Shown: positions 26,519 to 35,729 of the stretch, one piece after another | Position numbering within the stretch: the stretch's first letter is position 1 | Layout: the number at the start of each line of letters is the position of its first letter | Assembly (NCBI GenBank): GCA_017592665.1 | Contig: JAGFNW010000042.1 | Span: 1-64,000, forward strand | Source of the DNA: Streptosporangiaceae bacterium NEAU-GS5 | GTDB lineage: Bacteria; Actinomycetota; Actinomycetes; Streptosporangiales; Streptosporangiaceae | DNA: 64,000 nucleotides | Reading direction: 5' to 3' | Translations under genes and position numbers: made by a program | Notes under the pieces: generated by a model | What the model was told of the DNA's origin: nothing | Database searches by the model: none | What the model saw: the letters and a program-made list of their open reading frames with translations, nothing else

Positions 26519-26689
26519 AGGCGCAAACCTCGACGCTCAAACGGGATCGGCGGAAGAGTGGGATTCCGCCTCATGGCGTACCTCCGCCCAACTTGCGCGA
26601 TGCTTTCTCGCGCGCAGATTCACACTTTGTTGCCGGTTCCATGAAATGTGTCTGCTCGTCGCCAGTAGCCTACTCTCGGCAGATGAGGG

Positions 26690-27190
26690 CGCAGTCGCGA
26701 CCGACGGCACTCTCACCCCGATTGTCCGTGGCGGTGCACACATCGGCCGGTGACACCGATCGACCGGCTTGCCGTCCAACGTTCCCACTACTTGGTAAGG
26801 CACCGCCGGCACGGGGTGGATGGCCAGTTCTTTGCCGATCCGGCCGGGTGCCTGGTGTAAGCGGCGTCCGCGTTGCCGGGCGGTACCGGATGATCTGATC
26901 GCGGTCGGCACGTCCGGAGCTAATCGACGCACTCACCGCCGCGGATGTGATGGTCTTCGCCGATAAGGCCCTATCAAAGCGCGGGCGGCACCATCTGCAC
27001 TCTGTGTAAGTGGGCACCGGCATCTCCGCCTGTCACGAGCGCAGAAGGGACATCGATCGTGCCCATGCCCGCATCCGCCCGGTCGGCGAAGGCGTCGTCG
27101 CCACCTTGAAGGCCTTGAAGATCCTGACGAAGGTGCCGCACTGCGCGCAGCGCATCACCGCGATCCAGACAGCCCGCCATCCAGGATGAA
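26690..27190 (+). pseudogene. Decayed DDE transposase (IS5-like)
   Basis: Broken frames give, in order, ATDGTLTPIVRGG, LVRHRRHGVDGQFFADPAG, ELIDALTAADVMVFADKA and RRDIDRAHARIRPVGEGVVA, then TLKALKIL. This is the order of motifs in IS5/DDE_Tnp_4-type transposases (strand with the first Asp, HRRHG...DPAG, ADK, and the RAHARIR...GE...LK motif). Several stops and frameshifts make it inactive. The flanking parts of 26519-27456 hold nothing else I can support. Confidence 0.55.
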
Positions 27191-27456
27191 AGTGTTCACT
27201 GCTGGACCAGGTCTCAAGATTCTTCAAACGTCTGAGACGGCACGTCCAGCGGTGCGGTGTCTGAGGCCGCCTGGACCCTGTTCGCTCGGCGCCCCCGTGG
27301 CCGGCGACAGCGGGCAGCGACGATCATGTGGATGCGAGTGCTCGGTGGGTGCTCGGACGTCGTGAACCCATCGAGCACCGGGGCGGACAGGCCAGCACTA
27401 GAATCGGCGGAGGCGGGGACGAAAACGGGACGCCGGCGGACGTGCAGGCGCCCATG

Positions 27457-27500
27457 CTCTTAATCAGCGGGTCCGGGGTTCGAGTCCCTGGCGGCGCACC
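27457..27500 (+). other. 3' fragment of tRNA-Lys(CUU): integration (att) site
   Basis: CTCTTAATCAGCGG, GTCCGGGGTTCGAGTCCCTG and GCGGCGCACC match the anticodon loop (CTT), variable loop, T-arm and acceptor 3' strand of a bacterial tRNA-Lys. The 5' half that would pair with it is absent upstream, so this is not a functional tRNA. Such 3' fragments mark attachment sites of tyrosine integrases. The integrase at 27615-28955 ends 115 bases away, the usual position next to its att site. Confidence 0.8.
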
Positions 27501-27506
27501 CACTCT

Positions 27507-27546
27507 GATCAGGCCCGACATCCTCGGTAGGGTGTCGGGCCTGATC
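27507..27546. terminator. Strong hairpin after tRNA-Lys fragment and integrase
   Basis: Perfect 14-bp arms (GATCAGGCCCGACA and TGTCGGGCCTGATC) around a 12-base loop, followed by TTTG. It is placed to terminate the former tRNA transcript and, from the other strand, the integrase mRNA. Confidence 0.75.
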
Positions 27547-27614
27547 TTTGCTGGGGCCGTGATGGGGGCATGCTGGGGCCGGGGCCGACAGGTCCTCGGG
27601 GAAGGCCACTGCAG

Positions 27615-28955
27615 TTATCGCAAACGCCGGTGCGTGCGCGCGCGACGTGCCCGTGGTGGTCGTGCCGATCGGCGCGGTCGAGTCGTCCCGGGTGCCGTGC
27701 GTCCGGCGTGCAGCACGAGCCGGGCGACGTCTTCGGCGGCATGGCGGGCCACCTCGGGGACGACGCTGATGTAGGTGTCGGCAGTCAGCACAATGCTGGA
27801 ATGACCGAGCTGGTCCTGGATCACCTTCAAGCTGGCCCCGGCCTGCAACGCGAGGGTGGCCGCGCCGTGGCGCAGATCGTGAAGCCGGATGGGCGGCAGC
27901 CCAGCAGATACGACGAGCGCGCCGAAGGTGCGGGTCAGATAATCCGGGTTGATCGGGCTGCCGTGCGCGTGCGTGAACACCCATCCGTGGCCTTCTCGTC
28001 CGCGTTCGGCCAATTCTGCTTCCTGATTGCGGCGGTGCCGGCGTAGCGCGGTGACGGTGGTGTGATCCAGGGCGATCAATCGCCGACTCGAGTCGGTCTT
28101 CGGCGGCACCTGCAGGACCTGTCCGCCGACCCGTTGCAGCTGCGTGCACACCATCAGCACGCCGCCGTCAAGGTCGACGTCGCACCAGCGCAGGCCTGCG
28201 GCCTCACTGCGGCGCAGTCCCCGTAGCGCGATCAGGTGATAGGCGGCGTATAGGCGGTGCCCGCGGATCGTGGACAGGAAGTGCGCGGTCTGGGTGGGGG
28301 TCCACACCGCGACCGCGGGCCGGACGCCGTCCCGGTTGAACTCGGCGATCCGGTCGGGAGTCCAGATCACGGCCCGGGGTCGGCGTGCGGGTGGGAGTTC
28401 GACGTATCGGGCGGGGTTGTCGGTCAGGAGCCGTTCGCGGACGGCGGCGTTGAGCGCGGCTCGCAATGTGGCGTGAATTCGTGCCACCGAGGATGCGGAC
28501 AAGGTGCCGCCTTCGGCATGGCGTTTGCGGGCCAGGCGCGTGAACATCGTCTGGATGTCGGCTGGGTGCAGGTCCCGGAGCGGGATGGTGCCGAGCGCGG
28601 GCAGCAGATGGTTGTGTGTCAGCTCGGTATAGCTGCGCAGTGTGGAGGGGCGCAGCGCGATCCGGGTGGCCAGCCAGATGGCCAGCCATCGACCGACTGT
28701 CAGATTCGGGTTACAGAGATCATCAGTGCTCGGGGTACGCAGCCGCGTGAGGGCCTGTGCGGCAGCGCGGCGGCTGGAGAAGCCGCCACGCCGAATACGG
28801 CGTCGACGCCCATCCAGTCCGGCTGGGACCTCGAGCGAGTAATACCAACTGCCGTGCCCAGGATGGCTCAGGGACGAGCAGTGCGTACCGGCGGCCTTGC
28901 CGGTGTCCCTGTCCCGGCAGCCGCAGCGTTTGTACAGCGATCCATGGGAGCTCAT
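27615..28955 (-). CDS. int: Site-specific tyrosine integrase
   Basis: A 446-residue phage/ICE-type integrase. The N-terminal about 100 residues include a cysteine-bearing arm-binding region (YKRCGCRDRDTG), then a SAM-like core-binding domain. The catalytic domain has the first Arg in LRGLRRSEAAGL, the HDLRHGAATLALQAG box, LGHSS and the nucleophile Tyr in TADTYISV, so all key residues appear present. The last about 40 residues are Arg/Pro-rich. Its 3' end faces the tRNA-Lys fragment at 27457-27500, the likely att site. No excisionase gene is visible upstream. A second, deleted copy of its C-terminal part lies at 35730-36020. Confidence 0.9.
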   Translation of the reverse strand: MSSHGSLYKRCGCRDRDTGKAAGTHCSSLSHPGHGSWYYSLEVPAGLDGRRRRIRRGGFSSRRAAAQALTRLRTPSTDDLCNPNLTVGRWLAIWLATRIALRPSTLRSYTELTHNHLLPALGTIPLRDLHPADIQTMFTRLARKRHAEGGTLSASSVARIHATLRAALNAAVRERLLTDNPARYVELPPARRPRAVIWTPDRIAEFNRDGVRPAVAVWTPTQTAHFLSTIRGHRLYAAYHLIALRGLRRSEAAGLRWCDVDLDGGVLMVCTQLQRVGGQVLQVPPKTDSSRRLIALDHTTVTALRRHRRNQEAELAERGREGHGWVFTHAHGSPINPDYLTRTFGALVVSAGLPPIRLHDLRHGAATLALQAGASLKVIQDQLGHSSIVLTADTYISVVPEVARHAAEDVARLVLHAGRTAPGTTRPRRSARPPRARRARTHRRLR

Positions 28956-29067
28956 AGAACATTCTCCTCGCAGGAGCGAGGGGACACCTCCGCTGGCCGT
29001 GCTTCGAAAGGAGGCGTAGGTGTTGAGAAGCGCTGTTACCGGAAGCTACCTGTCGGTAGAGCCGTGT

Positions 29068-30333
29068 TCAAATAGAGTCAGGCAAAGGCTTCTGTTCGGG
29101 GGCGGTCTCCCCGTACCTCAGCCACGTCTCCGGCATGACCGCACCCGCTCGTATTGGCAGATTCTCCGGTCGGCTACCCAAAGCGTGGGTGAAGTTGACA
29201 TTCCCGCCTTCGAATTGCGCTGACTCGAAGGTGACCGTGTCGCCGCCGAAGTGCGCGCCCTCGAAACTGACCTCTCCGCCAGCGAACACCGCACCCCCGA
29301 AGGTGACCGTGCCGCCGGCGAACTGCGCGCCGCCGAAGTTGACCACGCCGCCAGAAAACTGCGCCCCGAAGTCGACCGTGCCGCCGGAGAATCGCGCCTG
29401 CCTGAAGTCGATGGCGCTGCCGGAGAAGTCCGCAAGCCCGAAGTCGACCGTGCCGACAGCGAACTGCGCGCCCCCGAAGTCGACTGTGCCGCCGGAGAAC
29501 TGGGCCCACCTGAAGGTGACTGTGGCACCGCCGAACCGCGCGCCGCCGAAGTCGACCGTGCGGCCGGAGAACTGCGCGAAATTGAAGTCGACTCGGCCAC
29601 CGGAGAACTGTGCGCCGTGAAAATCGCCTCCGTCGAAGACAACATCGGTGAAGTCAAAGTCGTATCCCTGCCAGGATGTGGGATCGTCGGTGCTTTTGCG
29701 CAGATGGTTGCCGATTAGGCGGATCACGGTGTGGCGGACTTCACGCAGCGCGCGGTAGGCCTTGCGGGCATCGACGTCCTCGGGGGCGAAGCCGGGGTCG
29801 GGGTCGTAGGGCAAGCGCAGGTAAGCGCACAGCACGTCGATGCAGGTCTGGCGCCACGAGCGGGAGGCGTCGGCCAGACCCGCGTCGTCGGCCAGACCCG
29901 CCAAGGCGTGGACGCCGCCCAACTGGACAGCGGGGGATGAGGCACCGAGCTGGGCGACGGCGGCGGTGAACCGGTCGGTCAGCTGTCCACGTTCGGTGAG
30001 TTCGTGAGTTTGCCGCTGCCCCAGGCGTGCCGCCTCGACGCCGTCGTGCGCGGCTTGGGCGGTACGGCGGGCGGAGGCGGCGTTGGTCGCGGTGTAGTAG
30101 ATCGCGGCGGCGGCCACCACCCCCGTGCCGACTGACAGGGCCCGGCCGCGGACCGCGTCCAGCGCGGTCGCGAGTTGGGCGCCGCTCAGTCCGGTGACGC
30201 CGTCGACGTACTGCAGCACCCACGGAGCCCCAGGCCCGAGCGCCACCCACAGCAGCCCCGCGCCGACTACCCCGCTCACAAGCGCGGTAGTCATCCAGGC
30301 CATTCGCCGTACGATCGTTCGCCGATTCGCCAT
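29068..30333 (-). CDS. Membrane-anchored protein with twelve-residue beta-type repeats
   Basis: A 421-residue protein. N-terminal membrane segments (MAWMTTALVSGVVGAGLLWV and a second around ALSVGTGVVAAAAIYY) are followed by a conserved helical region (RQTHELTERGQLTDRFTAA, DVLCAYLRLPYDPDP, EVRHTVIRLIGNHL) common to actinobacterial pentapeptide-repeat proteins. About twelve tandem repeats of consensus F-x-G-G-x-V-x-F-x-x-A-x follow (FSGGTVDFGGAQ and variants), one of them short by a residue. Ordinary pentapeptide proteins repeat every five residues; here the period is twelve. A regular beta solenoid is likely. ATG at 30331-30333 is preferred over the longer frame. Divergent from the EACC1-caspase pair. 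Function unknown. Confidence 0.75.
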   Translation of the reverse strand: MANRRTIVRRMAWMTTALVSGVVGAGLLWVALGPGAPWVLQYVDGVTGLSGAQLATALDAVRGRALSVGTGVVAAAAIYYTATNAASARRTAQAAHDGVEAARLGQRQTHELTERGQLTDRFTAAVAQLGASSPAVQLGGVHALAGLADDAGLADASRSWRQTCIDVLCAYLRLPYDPDPGFAPEDVDARKAYRALREVRHTVIRLIGNHLRKSTDDPTSWQGYDFDFTDVVFDGGDFHGAQFSGGRVDFNFAQFSGRTVDFGGARFGGATVTFRWAQFSGGTVDFGGAQFAVGTVDFGLADFSGSAIDFRQARFSGGTVDFGAQFSGGVVNFGGAQFAGGTVTFGGAVFAGGEVSFEGAHFGGDTVTFESAQFEGGNVNFTHALGSRPENLPIRAGAVMPETWLRYGETAPEQKPLPDSI

Positions 30334-30799
30334 AGCAGAGACTGTAGGGAACGGATCGCCGTTAAGCGTGGTTTCCCCCGCGAGTAAGGCGGGCTCTGCG
30401 AAGTGGCCTGCCTGCTGCTTACTGAGCTGAACGCAGAGATCGAATGGCCGCGGTAGCTGGGCGCGACCGGTCGGGAGCCGTCGTGGATAAGAATGCCAGT
30501 GGAGCTTGAGAGCGCTGTCCGATGCTTCTGGCGGGTCTAGAGATGCCGACGCTTTTGCATCATGTGATCGTTGCTGACTGGCGGCCGGTCTAGACCGAGG
30601 GTGCGGCGACCGAATCCACACCTCCTACGCAAATCCTCACAATCTGCTCTCTCGTACGTGGCATGTCCACTACTGTCAGCAGCGCCCGCGAGCCGTTGAT
30701 TAATGGCCAAATGGGCACATAGCCCGCGCCCTCGACCGACCTCGTGCAGTGCGACGCCAAATGGGACACAAGAGCGACTGAGACATACGGAGGACATGG
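30334..30799. other. Intergenic region between divergent genes
   Basis: 466 bases between the repeat protein and EACC1 genes with no gene I can support; both promoters should lie here. A ribosome-binding site (CGGAGGAC, 30788-30795) precedes the EACC1 ATG at 30800. Confidence 0.5.
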
Positions 30800-31204
30800 A
30801 TGGATATCACGGTCACGGTAGTAGGGAATGTGGATGGGACTCATTCCCTGTATAGCTGGCTGAGCGCCGAGGAAGAGTTGCGGGGTCGAGTACAGCTGAT
30901 GGAGCCGCCGCCGGAGCCTGGCACCCTCGGCTCTTTCCCAGAAACGCTTACCGCTGTACTGGCCCCGGGTGGCATCTCGGCTGTGCTGGCGAGCGCAGTC
31001 ATCGCTTGGATGCGGCACCGCACCAGTGAGGTGACATGCAAGCTGACCCGATCGGATGGGGCCAGTGTGGAGGTAACGGCCCAACGGGTGCGCAGCACAG
31101 ACGTCGCAGAGGTGCAGGCACTGGTCACGCAGCTGTGCCGGGCATTGGACCAGAGCACGGGTGCCGCTGACAAGGCAGCTTTGGCAGGACCGTCAGGGCA
31201 GTGA
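30800..31204 (+). CDS. Effector-associated constant component EACC1-like protein
   Basis: A 134-residue protein: an N-terminal beta/alpha region (SLYSWLSAEEELRGRVQL), a Pro/Gly linker, one membrane-like helix (LAPGGISAVLASAVIAW) and a strand-rich tail (CKLTRSDGASVEVTAQRV) ending in a helix (VQALVTQLCRALD). This layout matches the EACC1 component that pairs with caspase or other effector proteins in NTP-dependent conflict systems of multicellular bacteria (Kaur, Burroughs, Iyer and Aravind). The next gene, a caspase-STAND-WD40 protein, starts four bases after its stop, fitting a coupled two-gene unit. The family call rests on pattern and context. Confidence 0.75.
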   Translation: MDITVTVVGNVDGTHSLYSWLSAEEELRGRVQLMEPPPEPGTLGSFPETLTAVLAPGGISAVLASAVIAWMRHRTSEVTCKLTRSDGASVEVTAQRVRSTDVAEVQALVTQLCRALDQSTGAADKAALAGPSGQ

Positions 31205-31208
31205 GCAA

Positions 31209-34200
31209 ATGACAATGACAAGCTTGAATGCGCCTGGGAGCCGGGTGCTATTAGTGGGCACCGGGCAGCATGGCGCGAAAAGCGGTCTTCTCCCGGTCCC
31301 TGCCGTTCCGGGCACGCTCACCGACTTAGGACAGGTCCTGGTGGAGCGGTGTGGATTGGAGGAGGACAACCTGCACATTCTGCGGGACCCGGAGACTCCG
31401 GCCGCGCTCGGGAACGCAGTTGCGGAGGCGGCCGAGAGCGCTCGTGACGTTCTATGGGTTCACTATGTGGGGCATGGGCTGGTCAGCCCGAGCAACGAAT
31501 TGCATCTGGCCACGGTCGCCACCGACCGGCGCTCGAACCGATTGGCACACACGGCACTGCCGTACGCAGCGATTCGCGACTGTGTATTGAACACCCCAGC
31601 CCGGTCGATTGTCGTCGTGCTCGACTGCTGCTTTTCCGGGCGCGCGGTCGGTGTCCTGGGCAAGGCCGATGGGCACGAGAACAGCGGGCAGGAGGCCGAT
31701 GTCGACTTGGCCCGAGTCCACGGCGGGTACGTGCTGGCTGCGGCGGCCCGAGATGAGGCCGCGCTTGCCCCTCCTGGAGCTGTGCATACCGCGTTCACCG
31801 GCGAGTTGATCCGTCTGTTCACCGAGGGCGATGCCGAAGGCCCTCAGCAGCTGACGCTGCGTGACATCTACCGATACTTGTACCGAACCTTGTACGCCAA
31901 GGGGTTCCCGCGTCCCCGCCAGCACGCCAGCGGGCATATCGATGATCTGGTGCTGTGCCCGAATCCGGCCTACCAGCCACCGTCGGTACTCACCAGGCCG
32001 ACCCCGCCCGGGCCGGCCTCAGCCGCCGGCGGTGAAGTATCGCCGGTATGCCCGTATCCGGGGTTGACCGCTTTTGGGCCCGGCCAAGCGCAGTGGTTCT
32101 TTGGCCGGGAACGATTGATTGCCGAATTGGCTGAGGCGCTGAGTAGACGCATTGATGCAACCGATCCGCTGGTCGTGGTGGGGCCCACGGGGGCCGGCAA
32201 GTCCTCGTTGCTGGGCGCCGGTCTGCTGCCAGCACTGGCCAAGGGGGCCGTATCGCTACCCGGATCCGGGACGTGGCCCCGCGTGTTTCTCACCCCTACC
32301 GAGCACCCGCTGACCGAGTTGACGACCCGCCTGGCGGCTCTGTCCGGTAAGGATCGCATGCCATCGCCCAGCCATCTGGCCGATAAGCCCAGCCTGCTTG
32401 CCGCTGCTATCCGCGCGATGCTTCACGATCGCGCTGGTGGGGGGGCGATCAAGAGTGCCCGGCTGGTCGTGGTGGTGGACCAGCTCGAGGAAATCTTCGC
32501 CGAGTGCGTCGATGTGGAGGAACGGCGCGCGTTCATCCGTACGTTGCGCGCCATCGCCGACGGCGATGGCGACGACGAGCCGCCGGCGCTAGTCGTCCTG
32601 GGCCTGCGGGCAGACTTCTACGGGCACTGCGCCGCCTATCCTGAACTGCGACGCGCGCTGCAGAACGGCCCGGTCGTTGTGGGGCCAATGAATGCCTCAG
32701 AGGTGCGTGATGCGATCACTCGCCCCGCTGAAGTCACCGGTCAAGCCCTGCAACCAGGGCTGGTCGAGGTTCTTCTGCGCGACCTGGGTGTCGGTGACGA
32801 GGCCGAACAGAGCCATAGTGAAGGTGCGCTGCCGCTGCTCGCCCATGCGCTGCTCGCCACCTGGCAGCACCGCGAAGACCACACGCTGACGGTATCGGGC
32901 TACCAGGCCGCGGGCAGTATCAAGGGGGCGGTCGCTGCCACTGCCGAGGCGGCCTACGGCCAACTGGATTCTGCCGGACAGCAGGCGGTTCGCCTGCTCA
33001 TGCTACGTATGATCCAAGTCGGGGAGGACTCCACCGACACCCGTCGCCGAGTCAACCGCTCCCACCTGATCAACGACCTCCCCTCCCCCCAGATAGCCGC
33101 AGCGGCGCTGGAAGTCCTGGTCCGCGCGCGGCTTGTCACGCTCGACACCGACACCGCCGAGATCACCCACGAGGCGCTCCTGCGTGCTTGGCCGCGCCTC
33201 CACCATTGGATTGACGCTGACCGGGTTGGCCTGCGCATCCATCAGCGACTCGCCGAGGCCGCCGATGCCTGGGACCACGCTGCTAGAGACTCCGCGCACT
33301 TGTACCAGGGCTCCCGCCTCGCCCTCGCCCGCGAATGGGCCACCGATCCCGTCCACCAGACCGACCTCACCGGCCTGGAACGCGAATTCCTGGACGTCAG
33401 CAATCGGGCCGCACAGCGGCGCAGCCGACGCCAGCGCCAGGTCATCGCTATCCTCACCGTCCTCCTGCTGCTGGTCTCGATCGCGAGCGGGGTCGCCATC
33501 CGGCAGACGCTGATAGCACAGGCCCAAGAGCGGCTCGCTGTCGCTGGCCAGCTTTCGGCTGAGTCAGCCACGCTGGCCACGGGAGGACAACCAGAGGCAT
33601 CGATGCTGCACGCTGTCGAAGCTTTTCGGCGAGATCCGAGCCTGCTCGGGGCTCGAAGCGCATTGCTCAGTAGTCAAAGCCAGTACTTCGCCGCCCGACT
33701 TACCGGCCACGCCGACAACGTCAATTGGGTGGCGTTCAGCCCCGATGGACGCACCCTCGCCACCGCGAGCGCTGACGACACGGTCAAGCTGTGGGACGTC
33801 GCCCGCCACACGGCAATTGCCACCCTGGCCGGCCACAATAGCAGTGTCAACGCGGTGGCCTTCAGCCCCGATGGACGCACCCTCGCCACCGCGAGCGCTG
33901 ACGACACGGTCAAGCTGTGGAGCGTGGCCAGCCACAAAATGATCGCCACACTCAACGGCCACACCGCCGGCGTCATTGGCGTGGCATTCAGTCCTGATGG
34001 AAAGATACTCGCCAGCGTCGGTTGGGACCGAACGGCTCGGTTGTGGAGTGTGGTCAGCCATAGGGCGGTCGCCGTACTCACCGGCCACACCGACATCATC
34101 CAAGGGGTGGCATTCAGTCCCGACGGACACACCCTTGCCACCGCCAGCATCGACAAAACCGTCCGGCTGTGGGACGTCGCCCACCACAAACCCTTCTTCA

Positions 34201-35558
34201 CCCTGACCGGGCACACCGATGACGTCAACTCAGTGGCATTCAGCCCCGACGGACGCACCCTCGCCACCGCTGGCAACGACAGAACAGCTCGGTTGTGGAG
34301 CGTGGCCCGACACAAAATGATCGCCACCCTAACCGGCCACGTGGGCGCCGTCTGGGCCGTGGCGTTCAATCCCGACGGGAAGCTGCTCGCCACCACAAGC
34401 GTAGACGGCACAGCTCGGCTATGGGATGTCACCAGCCATCAGGCGATCACTATCCTCGCCGGCCACACCGGGGCCGTCTGGGGTGCGGCCTTCAGCCCTG
34501 ACGGAAACCTTCTCGTCACCACCAGCAACGATGACAGCGCTGTGCTGTGGAGCCTGAATGGCTCGATTCTCACGCCCCGACCAACCGCACCTGTAAAGAA
34601 GGTGGCGTTCAGTCCCGACGGACGTATCCTGGCCACCACCGGTAACGATAGAACGACGCGCTTGTGGGACGTGGCCAGTCACACGGTGATCGCTGCCCTT
34701 AGAGGCAACAACGACATCGTCTATGGGCTGGCGTTCAGCCCCGACGGGCGTACCTTGGCCACCACGAGCAACGACGGTACCACTCGGCTGTGGGACGTGG
34801 CGCGCCATCATTTGACTGCTACTCTGCCTCAGCCCGGTACCGATGGCACCGCTTTCTTGGGGTTGGGAGTGGTTTTTAGTCCCGACGGTCGTACCCTAGT
34901 CACCACCAGTAACGACGGTACCGCCCGGCTGTGGAGCGTGGCCCAGCGTAAAGTGATTGCCACCCTGGATGACCAATCCGGTACCGTCTGGGGGGCGGCG
35001 TTCAGCGTTGATGGACGGACTCTTGCCACTGTCAGTAGTGACAAGAGGGTCCGATTGTGGGACGTATCCAGCCACAAGATGATCGCCGTCATGAGCGGCC
35101 ACACCGGCGCCGTCTATCAGGCGGCGTTTGGCCCCGACGGACGGACCCTTGCCACCGTCAGCGACGACAAGACGGTCCGACTGTGGGATGTGCCCAGCCA
35201 CAAGGTGATCACCGCCATGAGCGGCCACAGTGAGGCAGTCTGGGCGGTGGCGTTCAGCCCAGATAGACGAACCCTTGCCACTGTCGGCGGTGACAAGACA
35301 GTCCGACTGTGGGATGTGCCCAGCCACAAGATGATCGCCACTCTGACCGGCCACACCGCCCCTGTCTATGGGTTGGCGTTCAGTCCCGACGGGCACACCC
35401 TCGCCACCACCAGCAACGACGGCACGATACGGCTATGGGACACCGATCCGGCACGCGTTATCGCGCACACCTGCCACCTCATCGGCCCTATCAGCCGCCC
35501 CCGATGGACTCAACTCATCCCCGAGGTCCCTTACTATCCCACCTGCCAAGACAAGTGA
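31209..35558 (+). CDS. Caspase-like protease - STAND ATPase - WD40 conflict effector
   Basis: A 1449-residue protein. Residues about 10-250 are a caspase (C14) domain with catalytic His in VHYVGHG (H89) and Cys in VVLDCCFSG (C141). An nSTAND1-type ATPase begins at YPGLTAFGPGQAQWFFGRE, with P-loop GPTGAGKSS at 325-333 and Walker B LVVVVDQLEE. One membrane-like helix lies near 747-768 (IAILTVLLLLVSIASGVAI). Residues about 834-1430 hold fourteen WD40 repeats (each with an xLWxV strand), enough for two seven-bladed propellers. The expected mode is that the propellers sense, the ATPase oligomerises, and the caspase cleaves. The ATG at 31209 is chosen because it follows the EACC1 stop by four bases. 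Confidence 0.93.
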   Translation: MTMTSLNAPGSRVLLVGTGQHGAKSGLLPVPAVPGTLTDLGQVLVERCGLEEDNLHILRDPETPAALGNAVAEAAESARDVLWVHYVGHGLVSPSNELHLATVATDRRSNRLAHTALPYAAIRDCVLNTPARSIVVVLDCCFSGRAVGVLGKADGHENSGQEADVDLARVHGGYVLAAAARDEAALAPPGAVHTAFTGELIRLFTEGDAEGPQQLTLRDIYRYLYRTLYAKGFPRPRQHASGHIDDLVLCPNPAYQPPSVLTRPTPPGPASAAGGEVSPVCPYPGLTAFGPGQAQWFFGRERLIAELAEALSRRIDATDPLVVVGPTGAGKSSLLGAGLLPALAKGAVSLPGSGTWPRVFLTPTEHPLTELTTRLAALSGKDRMPSPSHLADKPSLLAAAIRAMLHDRAGGGAIKSARLVVVVDQLEEIFAECVDVEERRAFIRTLRAIADGDGDDEPPALVVLGLRADFYGHCAAYPELRRALQNGPVVVGPMNASEVRDAITRPAEVTGQALQPGLVEVLLRDLGVGDEAEQSHSEGALPLLAHALLATWQHREDHTLTVSGYQAAGSIKGAVAATAEAAYGQLDSAGQQAVRLLMLRMIQVGEDSTDTRRRVNRSHLINDLPSPQIAAAALEVLVRARLVTLDTDTAEITHEALLRAWPRLHHWIDADRVGLRIHQRLAEAADAWDHAARDSAHLYQGSRLALAREWATDPVHQTDLTGLEREFLDVSNRAAQRRSRRQRQVIAILTVLLLLVSIASGVAIRQTLIAQAQERLAVAGQLSAESATLATGGQPEASMLHAVEAFRRDPSLLGARSALLSSQSQYFAARLTGHADNVNWVAFSPDGRTLATASADDTVKLWDVARHTAIATLAGHNSSVNAVAFSPDGRTLATASADDTVKLWSVASHKMIATLNGHTAGVIGVAFSPDGKILASVGWDRTARLWSVVSHRAVAVLTGHTDIIQGVAFSPDGHTLATASIDKTVRLWDVAHHKPFFTLTGHTDDVNSVAFSPDGRTLATAGNDRTARLWSVARHKMIATLTGHVGAVWAVAFNPDGKLLATTSVDGTARLWDVTSHQAITILAGHTGAVWGAAFSPDGNLLVTTSNDDSAVLWSLNGSILTPRPTAPVKKVAFSPDGRILATTGNDRTTRLWDVASHTVIAALRGNNDIVYGLAFSPDGRTLATTSNDGTTRLWDVARHHLTATLPQPGTDGTAFLGLGVVFSPDGRTLVTTSNDGTARLWSVAQRKVIATLDDQSGTVWGAAFSVDGRTLATVSSDKRVRLWDVSSHKMIAVMSGHTGAVYQAAFGPDGRTLATVSDDKTVRLWDVPSHKVITAMSGHSEAVWAVAFSPDRRTLATVGGDKTVRLWDVPSHKMIATLTGHTAPVYGLAFSPDGHTLATTSNDGTIRLWDTDPARVIAHTCHLIGPISRPRWTQLIPEVPYYPTCQDK

Positions 35559-35729
35559 GTTAGCCACTGAGCTTCCCCTGCAGCACGTACACCTGAGGTG
35601 TGTTCACTCGAGGGGTCTGAGCGGAACCTGTCAATTTGATCAAGGCAGCTGGGCTGGGCGAGGACTCGCAAGGCCGCACAGGCCTACACCATCTCGCTAA
35701 GTAACGGAATGTGTACGGTCCCGCCTCTC

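Noticed and set aside
27457-27500. tRNA-Lys gene
   Set aside because: Only the 3' half from the anticodon loop onward is present; the D-arm and 5' acceptor strand are missing, so no functional tRNA can form.
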